In this document: positions 58,507-64,000 of the stretch, piece by piece | How positions within the stretch are numbered: position 1 is the first letter of the stretch | Layout: each line of letters opens with the position of its first letter | Source: Gemmata palustris | GTDB taxonomy: Bacteria > Planctomycetota > Planctomycetia > Gemmatales > Gemmataceae | Length of the DNA stretch: 64,000 nucleotides | NCBI RefSeq assembly: GCF_017939745.1 | Contig: NZ_JAGKQQ010000001.1 | Location: 2,232,001 to 2,296,000 of the forward strand | Direction of reading: 5' to 3' | Notes under the pieces: model-generated | The model's input: only the letters and a program-made list of their open reading frames with translations | The model's database searches: none | Told to the model about the DNA's origin: nothing | Program-made: the position numbers and the translations under genes

Positions 58507-58875
58507 TCATGCAGCCAGAGCCTTCTCATGCCGGTACCGCTGCGGCTTCCCAGCCTCATACCAGAAGGCCACCCGGGGCGGCTCCTCGAAGCAGGCGACC
58601 ACGATGGGGCTTGCCTCGGCGTACCGCCGCTCCGCCTTCCGCAGAGTCGCGCCGCTCTCCCGGGCCGTGTCGATGATCAGCAGGCGGCCGAGATGGCTGG
58701 GGCACGGCGAGCCGTAGGGGATGAACGGCACCCCGAGCAGGTGGGAGGCGTAGGCCGCCGCCACGGCTCCAGAGCGTCCGGGGCCGGTGACGCTGCCGAT
58801 GTCATCCGGGAGGACGGTGAGGACTTCGACCAGACGGGCGTGGAACTCGGACTCGGACACGATGCGGGCGCTCAC
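58507..58875 (-). CDS. Phosphoribosyltransferase-like protein
   Basis: The 122-residue protein has GSVTGPGRSGAVAAAYASHL, GVPFIPYG and LLIIDTARESGATLRKAE, the last being the PRPP-binding loop of type I phosphoribosyltransferases. The classical DD pair before the loop is ID here. It may salvage nucleotides or modify a nucleobase or NAD precursor. It is shorter than most of the family. Confidence 0.7.
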   Translation of the reverse strand: MSARIVSESEFHARLVEVLTVLPDDIGSVTGPGRSGAVAAAYASHLLGVPFIPYGSPCPSHLGRLLIIDTARESGATLRKAERRYAEASPIVVACFEEPPRVAFWYEAGKPQRYRHEKALAA

Positions 58876-59117
58876 GGCTGGCCATCCAGCTTGGCGAGGA
58901 GGGCTTCAGCCTCTGCGATGACAGCCTTATCGCGTGAATATCGAGGCTCGACCGCTTTGAGTTGGCGGGTCACCTTCTCGAGCATCTGCCGCATCTGTTC
59001 TGCGTGGCAGGCGTCGATGGCAGCTTGGGCGGCGTTGATACGGTCGCCACGGGCGACGTACACATGCAGGGCGGCCTTCACCCGCTCCAACAGTGGGGGA
59101 TTCAAAACAGCGGTCAC
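58872..59117 (-). CDS. Small helical protein (81 aa)
   Basis: The GTG at 59117 overlaps the upstream TGA; ATG 59126 is the alternative. The product has PLLERVKAALHVYVARGDRI and a long helix to its end. No family was recognised. Confidence 0.55.
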   Translation of the reverse strand: MTAVLNPPLLERVKAALHVYVARGDRINAAQAAIDACHAEQMRQMLEKVTRQLKAVEPRYSRDKAVIAEAEALLAKLDGQP

Positions 59118-59602
59118 GGCTCGCATCCCTTTCCGACATTCCCGCTGTCCACCTCGCTGGTGAACTCGCGCCAGTGCCGCCACCCTTGCGGGCAGTGAAA
59201 GCCCCACTCGCGGATCTTCGGTCCGGTGATGAACAGCGTCCAGGCAGGCACAGCTCTACCATCCTCGCGCAACAGTTCGAGGCGGTGGGCGTGCGTCGCC
59301 CGGCGGAAGACGATTCCCCCAGCGAAACGGACGCTCACCCCGTCGGTGGTGTGCTCGATGTAGCCGCCTTTCAGGATGACGCTCAGGCTGATCCACGGAT
59401 GGTCATGGAGTGCCCTGTCGTCATCGTCCCGCAGGAACTTGTGCAGGTAGATGTTGAAAAGTCGATTTCGCGGGATGACCCACCAGCGGAGCAGGTACGG
59501 GTTGTCCCTGCCGCCGATGTAGAAATCCGGCTCCCGGTAGAAGGGACGGACCAGACGCTTGGCCACGCGCTCCACCAGCGAACTCCGCAACCCGGCACTC
59601 AC
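59114..59602 (-). CDS. Cupin-like phage protein (162 aa)
   Basis: From GTG 59602 the product carries ALHDHPWISLSVILKGGYIE and ATHAHRLEL, spaced as the metal-binding His residues of a cupin barrel. A typical FITGPKIREWGFHCPQGW end follows. Similar proteins are common in phages; their function is unknown. The start overlaps the upstream TGA; longer frames are Arg- and His-rich and not protein-like. Confidence 0.7.
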   Translation of the reverse strand: MSAGLRSSLVERVAKRLVRPFYREPDFYIGGRDNPYLLRWWVIPRNRLFNIYLHKFLRDDDDRALHDHPWISLSVILKGGYIEHTTDGVSVRFAGGIVFRRATHAHRLELLREDGRAVPAWTLFITGPKIREWGFHCPQGWRHWREFTSEVDSGNVGKGCEP

Positions 59603-59751
59603 CGCTCCATCTCCCGGCATTCCTTCCGCCGCAGCAGTTCGTTCAGCCCGAAGCAGCCGAGCAGGGACGCTCCCAGCAAGGTGGCCGTGGCGAAGGCGAA
59701 GGCCAGCAGGTCGGGGGTGTCGGAGGTGGCGGTGTCGGTGGGGTCGGTCAT
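59599..59751 (-). CDS. Tiny membrane protein (50 aa)
   Basis: The product has one hydrophobic helix (LLAFAFATATLLGASLLGCF) and a charged tail. It overlaps its neighbours at both ends. Confidence 0.55.
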   Translation of the reverse strand: MTDPTDTATSDTPDLLAFAFATATLLGASLLGCFGLNELLRRKECREMER

Positions 59752-59972
59752 GGCTTCGGCTCGCTGACATGCGTGAGCAGGTAGCAACCGCTGATGCCTT
59801 CGAGGAAGACCACGGCGCTGTGGCCAGAAAGGACGAACGCCTCCGAGCGAGTCTTGGTGCGAACAGGAATGGGCTCGAAGTCCTTCTTCAGCATCACCTC
59901 GGAACCGACGGGGAACTGGCGGTTGAACGCTTCGACGGCTTTATCCGGGGAGCGACGCGAGGCGGCTTTCAT
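59748..59972 (-). CDS. Hypothetical protein (74 aa)
   Basis: A basic N-terminus is followed by a beta-rich part (VGSEVMLKKDFEPIPVRTKT, HSAVVFLEG). It may be a small SH3-like barrel. It overlaps both neighbours. Confidence 0.58.
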   Translation of the reverse strand: MKAASRRSPDKAVEAFNRQFPVGSEVMLKKDFEPIPVRTKTRSEAFVLSGHSAVVFLEGISGCYLLTHVSEPKP

Positions 59973-60145
59973 TGTCCCCTCTTCAGGCGGTGCCGCCGCT
60001 TCTGGGATGCCCGTTGCTGCTTGCGTGCGCCCGTCTTCTTCTTTGACCGGGGCAGCGACGTGGCCCCCCGCTCGACGAATGTAATCGGGTCGCCTTGAAA
60101 TGCCGACAGTGCAAATGCCGCCGATAGTGATAACAGTGACTTCAT
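59969..60145 (-). CDS. Small secreted basic protein (58 aa)
   Basis: The frame from ATG 60145 (AGGAGGAG upstream) begins MKSLLSLSAAFALSAFQG, a likely signal peptide. A short neutral segment and a strongly basic tail (SKKKTGARKQQRASQKRRH) follow. It was read directly from the reverse strand. Confidence 0.55.
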   Translation of the reverse strand: MKSLLSLSAAFALSAFQGDPITFVERGATSLPRSKKKTGARKQQRASQKRRHRLKRGQ

Positions 60146-60169
60146 ACTCCTCCTTGCCCTGCGGGCGGT

Positions 60170-60370
60170 TTACTTCGTTACTCGTTCAGCCCATCCGGGC
60201 TTCTTCTCTCCAGGCTGCTGCCGATGCACCGCCGCGCGGTACGCCACGGCGCAGTCCCAGAGTTCGCGTACAGCGGCGTTCGGTGTCGCCTGGGCGCGGA
60301 GCCACCCGAGGCGCTCCATCGCCTTGTCGGCTTCCTCGACGCTGTTGATGCGGGGTTTGCGGCGAGTCAT
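60170..60370 (-). CDS. Small helical protein (66 aa)
   Basis: The product contains VEEADKAMERLGWLRAQATP and WDCAVAYRAAVHRQQ. Its ATG overlaps the upstream stop. No family was recognised. Confidence 0.58.
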   Translation of the reverse strand: MTRRKPRINSVEEADKAMERLGWLRAQATPNAAVRELWDCAVAYRAAVHRQQPGEKKPGWAERVTK

Positions 60371-60540
60371 GGTTGGACACCACGCCGCTTGAGTTCGAGG
60401 AACTTGAACGGGTCGATGAATGGCTCCGACCGTAGAGCGTGCTGCAAAGCTATCGTGGGCATCGCCGCAACGTCGGCCGGGATGTCGCGCGTGAACATTG
60501 CATCGCGTTGATTCCTAAATGTTGCCGCGTCTACGCTCAC
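60367..60540 (-). CDS. Small hypothetical protein (57 aa)
   Basis: GTG 60540 overlaps the upstream TGA as GTGA. The product ends ALRSEPFIDPFKFLELKRRG, a pattern like short phage regulatory peptides. No function is known. Confidence 0.52.
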   Translation of the reverse strand: MSVDAATFRNQRDAMFTRDIPADVAAMPTIALQHALRSEPFIDPFKFLELKRRGVQP

Positions 60541-61112
60541 TTCGCCCCCTGCTTCTTGCTTACCGCCGCCTTGCGGTTTTCCAGCGTGTCGTCCAGGTAT
60601 GTGATTTCCGCGAGCGGCGCATCCACCGACGAGTTCGTCGTTTCCCACGGTCTCGTCTTGCTGACACGGTTGCCACTCACGCAGAAGCGGTCACCGTCCC
60701 AGCCGAATCCGCAACTCCATTGGGCGTACGTTTCGCCAGCGTGGAGGAAAAGCCGACCGCGATGCTGGTCGATTTCACGCACCAAGACCTTCTTTCGTTC
60801 ATCCAGCGAGCATTGCTCCGTTTCGAGTTGCGCTATCGCCGCGAGCGTTTCGTCGGACACCAGTTCGACGGACTTCGCCGTTGCGACCGCTGCTTTCTGG
60901 CAGGCGTTGCAAATGATCGGCTTCTGGCTCATTGCTTGGGCTTCTACCCTCAGTTTCGAGCGATACTCAGCACGGTTTTCAGGTGTTGCAATGCTGTTGA
61001 AACCGGTTGAGACTGTTCGCTTGAATCCCCTTCCGCATGAGGCACATCTCGCCTCGTAGCCTTCACGGATGGTGTTCCAGCCGTAGCGGATTGTTTGGGT
61101 AACGACTGTCAT
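60537..61112 (-). CDS. Zinc-binding hypothetical protein (191 aa)
   Basis: From ATG 61112 the protein starts with a zinc ribbon (RCASCGRGFKRTVSTGF, then IICNACQKAA). A coiled middle (AAIAQLETEQCSLDERKK) and a beta-rich end follow. It may bind DNA. It overlaps both neighbours. Confidence 0.62.
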   Translation of the reverse strand: MTVVTQTIRYGWNTIREGYEARCASCGRGFKRTVSTGFNSIATPENRAEYRSKLRVEAQAMSQKPIICNACQKAAVATAKSVELVSDETLAAIAQLETEQCSLDERKKVLVREIDQHRGRLFLHAGETYAQWSCGFGWDGDRFCVSGNRVSKTRPWETTNSSVDAPLAEITYLDDTLENRKAAVSKKQGAK

Positions 61113-61228
61113 TTCTTCGCCTCCTGCTTCTTCTTCCGCCACGCCTTCAGCCTGCACACGGGGGAGCAGAACACCTGCCATGCGCGTGTGGGCGTGAACT
61201 TCTTTCCGCACTGCGGACAGGTGGTCAT
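61109..61228 (-). CDS. Tiny zinc-ribbon protein (39 aa)
   Basis: The product begins MTTCPQCGKKFTPTRAWQVF and continues CSPVCR, a CxxC/CxxxC zinc module with a Lys-rich tail. ATG 61228 and TGA 61111-61109 overlap the neighbouring genes. It was read directly from the reverse strand. Confidence 0.6.
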   Translation of the reverse strand: MTTCPQCGKKFTPTRAWQVFCSPVCRLKAWRKKKQEAKK

Positions 61229-61491
61229 GCGGCCTCGGCAGGGACGACGACGGTTTCCCCGGCGGCCGTATTGATTTTGTCCATGTACCGCTTCCTCGAC
61301 TCTTCGCTGGGGAACGACCCGCCGATGTCACCTTGGTGAAAGTGGTATCGCGTGCTGGGCCCGCCGGATTCCGCAGCCTTTAGGAACGCATCCCCGTCGG
61401 CTGTGCGGTGAATGTAAGAGCTGCCGCCGAACGGTCCTTCCAGTTCTCCTGCACCCTTTAGAAATTTCACTTGTAGAGCCTTGTCTTTCAT
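61225..61491 (-). CDS. Hypothetical protein (88 aa), first gene of the long leftward operon
   Basis: GGAGG precedes ATG 61491. The product has GPFGGSSYIHRTADGDAFLK and a C-terminal helix. The 175-base gap upstream (61492-61666) is AT-richer than average, divergent from the Gp88-like gene, and must carry the operon promoter. Confidence 0.6.
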   Translation of the reverse strand: MKDKALQVKFLKGAGELEGPFGGSSYIHRTADGDAFLKAAESGGPSTRYHFHQGDIGGSFPSEESRKRYMDKINTAAGETVVVPAEAA

Positions 61492-61666
61492 GATGTGCCT
61501 CCATGTTTGATATGCGTTTCGACCGTAGCGCAACGCATTTCATCTGTCCAGCACTTTCGTAACGCTTGCGCGAATTACTGAACTGTGACTTCCTCGCCGG
61601 GTTTCGAGGTTCATGCGTCTGGGGTGTTCCCAGCCGTGTGGCCTCTTACCCGTGCGAGGTGCAGTC
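61492..61666. promoter_or_regulatory. Divergent promoter region between leftward operon and Gp88-like gene
   Basis: The gap holds TTGCGC on the minus strand about 15 bases before TATCAA, a poor but possible -35/-10 pair for the leftward operon. No gene is seen in it. Confidence 0.35.
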
Positions 61667-62332
61667 ATGCACACCGTTCGAGGTCTGCTGGTCGCTGGAA
61701 ACGAGAAGCTTTCGAGCCAAGCTCATCACTTCGACCTGCCTGCTGGCCTGACCTGTCCTGGCAAAACCAAGCTGTGTCACGGCCGATGCTACGCGCGGAA
61801 AGGCCGGTTCGCCTTCCCGCAAGTTCAGGAGCGCCTTCGCTGGTGCCACGAACAGTCCAAGCGGGACGACTTCGCCGATCGCCTGGTCGACGAACTCTAC
61901 CGCAAGGGCGTGCTGCTGATGCGCTGGCACTGCTCGGGTGACGTGTACTCCCCCGGGTATGCCCGCAAGATGCTCGACATCATCGAGCGGTCCGAGCACA
62001 CGAAGTTCTGGGGTTACACCCGGAGCTGGAGCGTGCCGACGATCGCCCCAGTGCTGAAGGACATCGCAGCGCTACCGAACATGCAGCTCTGGCTGTCCGC
62101 CGACGCCGAGACGGGTTACCCCGACGAGGTGCCGGAGGGTGCGAGGGTGGCGTGGATGCAGACGGACGTGGAAGAGGACACGAGGGAGGCCGACCTGGTC
62201 TTTCTCGACCATCCGCTCCGGAAGCTGACACTGCCGCTCGCCGTGCTCGAAAAGGCTTGCCCCACTGAAACGCCGGAAGGCAAGAAGAAGGGGACGACCT
62301 GCGCGACGTGCCGCTACTGCTGGACGGAATGA
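61667..62332 (+). CDS. Gp88-like phage protein, Cys-rich
   Basis: The 221-residue protein has LPAGLTCPGKTKLCHGRCYA near the start, VLLMRWHCSGDVYSPGYARK in the middle, and TTCATCRYCW at the end, the layout of the mycobacteriophage Gp88 family. The clustered Cys may bind an iron-sulfur centre or zinc. ATG 61667 has GAGGTG upstream; 61613 is possible. It is followed by a terminator. Confidence 0.78.
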   Translation: MHTVRGLLVAGNEKLSSQAHHFDLPAGLTCPGKTKLCHGRCYARKGRFAFPQVQERLRWCHEQSKRDDFADRLVDELYRKGVLLMRWHCSGDVYSPGYARKMLDIIERSEHTKFWGYTRSWSVPTIAPVLKDIAALPNMQLWLSADAETGYPDEVPEGARVAWMQTDVEEDTREADLVFLDHPLRKLTLPLAVLEKACPTETPEGKKKGTTCATCRYCWTE

Positions 62333-62335
62333 AGA

Positions 62336-62381
62336 AAGGCCCGCTGCCGAACCCGAAAGGGCGACGCAACGGGCCTTCTCT
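62336..62381 (+). terminator. Intrinsic terminator after the Gp88-like gene
   Basis: The 8-bp stem aaggcccg / cgggcctt is followed by ctctttt. It starts three bases after the stop codon. The A-rich 5' side may also stop the convergent gene. Confidence 0.72.
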
Positions 62382-62401
62382 TTTGGCAGTCGGCGGGCTG
62401 G

Positions 62402-62947
62402 TTACGCGACGCCGCCGTAGCTGTGGGCGATGCCGCGTTCGTCACGCACCATCTTCGCCACCTCCTCGAACGCCCGCTCGGCCAGGATGCGGTCCTGCAC
62501 GCGAGTTTCGTACTCGATGGGGCGAATCCACTCCTTGTTGTCCTGATTCCAGCGGAAGCCGTGCTCCTTCAGCTTCGACTTCACCTCGTCCGACGGCTTC
62601 TCGTCGAACTTGATGGTGGACAGGTACGGGTTCTGGTGCTCGCGGAGTCGAACACCGGCGACCACATCGGTCATGCCCGCGGCGGAATACCCGGCCCGGC
62701 GACCAACTGCGTCCGCATGGCTCTGGCCATCTTGGCGGTGGGGCGCGAACCGGGCAGAGTGGCCGTTCTCGTGGGCGGCTTCCCGCTCGGCCGGTAGGTG
62801 CGTGCTGTTCGCCACGTCCTGCACGATGGCTGCGGCCTTTATGGCCGGGTCGAACTCGGCAGGGTTGAAGTCGGCGGCGGTGAGGGTGGGCTGTTCGGTG
62901 GCGGGCTGGCCGAGTTCGGCGACCGCTTTTTTCTTGGCTCGTGCCAT
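62402..62947 (-). CDS. Hypothetical protein with C-terminal LPD/ArdC-like segment (181 aa)
   Basis: The product starts MARAKKKAVAELGQPATEQP. It contains LREHQNPYLSTIKFDEKPSD and KLKEHGFRWNQDNKEWIRPI, a short module found in plasmid and phage DNA-processing proteins. AGAAGGA precedes ATG 62947. It may belong to the maintenance functions next to parB. Confidence 0.6.
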   Translation of the reverse strand: MARAKKKAVAELGQPATEQPTLTAADFNPAEFDPAIKAAAIVQDVANSTHLPAEREAAHENGHSARFAPHRQDGQSHADAVGRRAGYSAAGMTDVVAGVRLREHQNPYLSTIKFDEKPSDEVKSKLKEHGFRWNQDNKEWIRPIEYETRVQDRILAERAFEEVAKMVRDERGIAHSYGGVA

Positions 62948-63011
62948 GGGGCGATTCCTTCTGTTCTGGTTCGGTGTTCGCCCTGACGAGAACGGCGTGG
63001 CAAACGCATCC

Positions 63012-63040
63012 GGGGTAGCGCAGAACGTAACCCAAGTCAA
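63012..63040 (-). promoter_or_regulatory. Candidate promoter for the leftward gene at 62947
   Basis: On the minus strand TTGACT (63040-63035) and TACCCC (63017-63012) are 17 bases apart. The -35 box is good and the -10 box weak. Confidence 0.35.
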
Positions 63041-63069
63041 TTGCCGAAGTTGAGTTGCGCCCGGACGGC

Positions 63070-63150
63070 TTGCGGGCGGCGGCCTCGCGTACCTCTTGGA
63101 CAGCGGGGAGCAGCCCGCAGCACGACGGACTTTCTGGACGGCGGGGAGCA
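63070..63150 (-). pseudogene. Two short decayed copies of the DUF1559 LLPAVQ-x-VREAA motif
   Basis: On the minus strand the two copies read VLPAVQKVRRAA (near 63150-63112) and LLPAVQEVREAAAR (near 63113-63071), in different frames. The underlying direct repeats tggac-[ag]-gcggggagca lie at 63097-63112 and 63135-63150. The motif marks the N-terminal pseudopilin-like helix end of DUF1559 proteins, abundant in planctomycetes. No full gene remains. Confidence 0.45.
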
Positions 63151-63166
63151 CGAACGCGAACAGGTT

Positions 63167-63211
63167 TTTCGCGAAATCGCGCAACTGCCTTCATTTCAAG
63201 CAATTGCGCGA
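63167..63211. other. Palindrome cluster upstream of parB, candidate centromere
   Basis: A perfect palindrome tttcgcgaaa (63167-63176) is followed by the 8-bp inverted pair tcgcgcaa (63177-63184) and ttgcgcga (63204-63211). The cluster lies in the 389-base gap 62948-63336, the largest without a gene, 126 bases before parB. ParB-type proteins bind such sites next to their own gene. Confidence 0.42.
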
Positions 63212-63336
63212 CGCGGGCACGCATCCGCTTCTTTCTGCCGGTTCTGGCCTTGCGCTTTTTTGGAGATGCGCTACGCGGCGCGTTGACTTCATGCCTGCCA
63301 CTTCGCAGATGGGGGTAGCCCAACCGGAGGAGCAAC

Positions 63337-64000
63337 ATGCCGAAGCTCGAAAACAAGCCACTCTCGTGGCTCAAGCCTGACCCCAACCAGCCGCGCAAGT
63401 CGTTCATCGAGGCCGAATTGCGTCTCCTCGGCGAATCGCTGCGGCGCAAGCAACTGCAGCCGGTGCTGTGCCAGCCGGACGGCACCATCATCGCCGGGGA
63501 GCGGCGGTGGCGGGCGGCCACGCTCGTCGGCCTGCCCACGCTGGAAGTGAAGATTGCCGACGAGGTGCTGACCGACTCGCAGAAGCGGGTGTGGCAGCTC
63601 GTGGAGAACATGCTCCGCGCCGACCTGACGGGCTACGAGCAGTGGACGGCGTGCGCGGAGCTGATGTGCATGAACGCAGGCTGGCAGATGAAGGACGCGG
63701 CCGAGGCGCTGGGCCTCGACCCCAGCACCATCACCCGCATCCTGTCGCCGTCGAAGTGCGTGCAGGAGTGGCAGGACGCGTTGCGCGACGGGAAGGTCGG
63801 GATTACCGACTGCTACTCAGCTAGCAAGCTGCCGCAGGAGAAGCAAGCGGGTCTTCTCGCGCTCAAGCTGTCGGGTGCCAGCCGCGACCATCTCGAAGCG
63901 GTGGTGAAGAAGGCTCGCAGCACCAGCGCGTCCACGGTCAAGCTGGCCAAGGTTCGCTGCCCGCTGTCCACGGGGACGGTGGTTACGGTGCAGGGCGCGG
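63337..64000 (+). CDS. ParB-like partition protein (partial, runs off right edge)
   Basis: The first 221 residues show the ParB N-terminal nucleotide-binding domain with SWLKPDPNQPRKSF and the box TIIAGERRWRAATLVGLP near 50-67. The central helix-turn-helix MKDAAEALGLDPSTITRILS lies near 129-148. It would bind a centromere and act as a CTP-dependent clamp for plasmid segregation. GGAGGAG lies before ATG 63337. No parA is seen upstream; one may follow beyond the edge. Confidence 0.88.
   Translation, partial: MPKLENKPLSWLKPDPNQPRKSFIEAELRLLGESLRRKQLQPVLCQPDGTIIAGERRWRAATLVGLPTLEVKIADEVLTDSQKRVWQLVENMLRADLTGYEQWTACAELMCMNAGWQMKDAAEALGLDPSTITRILSPSKCVQEWQDALRDGKVGITDCYSASKLPQEKQAGLLALKLSGASRDHLEAVVKKARSTSASTVKLAKVRCPLSTGTVVTVQGA

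Noticed and set aside
62442-63611. Leftward 389-codon frame crossing the parB start
   Set aside because: It is antisense to the ParB motifs and covers the palindromes; its product is low-complexity.
1-64000. Integrase, attachment site and tRNA genes
   Set aside because: I looked on both strands and saw no tyrosine or serine recombinase motif and no cloverleaf; their absence here does not exclude them outside the window.

Overview
The window reads as one contiguous mobile genome with phage and plasmid traits: a GC-rich (roughly 60-65% by eye), tailed, non-contractile (siphovirus-type) phage that also carries plasmid genes. It holds a full head, neck, tail and lysis set. It also holds a MobF-type conjugative relaxase (49211-52000) and the start of a ParB-like partition gene (63337-right edge). 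I see no integrase, no tRNA gene and no CRISPR array. The simplest reading is a phage-plasmid, or a prophage kept as a plasmid. The host is probably a planctomycete (Gemmata-like). This rests on a DACNV-like sensor fragment at the left edge, two short decayed copies of the LLPAVQ-x-VREAA motif of planctomycete DUF1559 proteins near 63.1 kb, and the style of several small proteins. It is an inference that no search has confirmed.

Layout. 1-610: edge of a leftward sensor-like gene. 835-6171: a 1778-residue adenine-methyltransferase/SNF2-type helicase resembling the DarB anti-restriction proteins of P1-like phage-plasmids. 6237-9166: lysis region with holin candidates, GH24 endolysin, an overlapping Rz/Rz1 spanin pair and several tiny membrane, lipoprotein or zinc-finger genes. 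9176-18297: tail genes (Mtd-like fibre, J-type tip, NlpC/P60-like protein, minor tail proteins, tape measure, frameshifted G/GT chaperones, tube, terminator, gp10-like neck), interrupted by one opposite-strand moron at 13424. 18276-24707: an unusual block of adhesin or spike genes, including a G8-domain beta-helix protein resembling CEMIP-type hyaluronidases, set inside the neck genes. 24711-33332: head genes (head closure, connector, HK97 capsid, protease, Mu F-like protein, portal, terminases) plus a small protein with a ubiquitin-like half. All of this is on the minus strand, behind a terminator-like element that separates it from a DUF6456-like candidate regulator (33461).

34-42.7 kb is replication and recombination: a prim-pol, DnaC-like loader, DUF1376 initiator-like protein, RusA, a tiny Cro-like repressor with a three-copy operator array, then rightward RecE-like nuclease, SbcC-like ATPase, Sak4-like ATPase, SSB, GapR-like protein and a sulfotransferase-like protein. 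42.7-48.3 kb holds four clusters of small accessory genes, including an AlpA-like regulator and an HNH-AP2 endonuclease. 48.6-53.3 kb is plasmid-like: membrane protein, possible oriT, MobF relaxase, metallophosphoesterase. 53.4-61.5 kb is a 20-gene leftward operon of mostly tiny genes joined by ATGA or GTGA overlaps. It carries Dam-type and C5 DNA methyltransferases and a phosphoribosyltransferase. 61.7-64 kb holds a Gp88-like gene, a palindrome-rich non-coding stretch and parB.

Working together: late genes build and release the particle. The three methyltransferase activities (Dam, C5 and the DarB-like fusion) probably protect the DNA from restriction. The recombination set processes replicating DNA. 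The relaxase and ParB suggest that the element is mobilisable and stably partitioned. No coupling protein or type IV secretion gene is visible, so any conjugation would need help from elsewhere. All functional statements come from motif recognition by eye. Starts were chosen from ribosome-binding sites and from stop/start overlaps.
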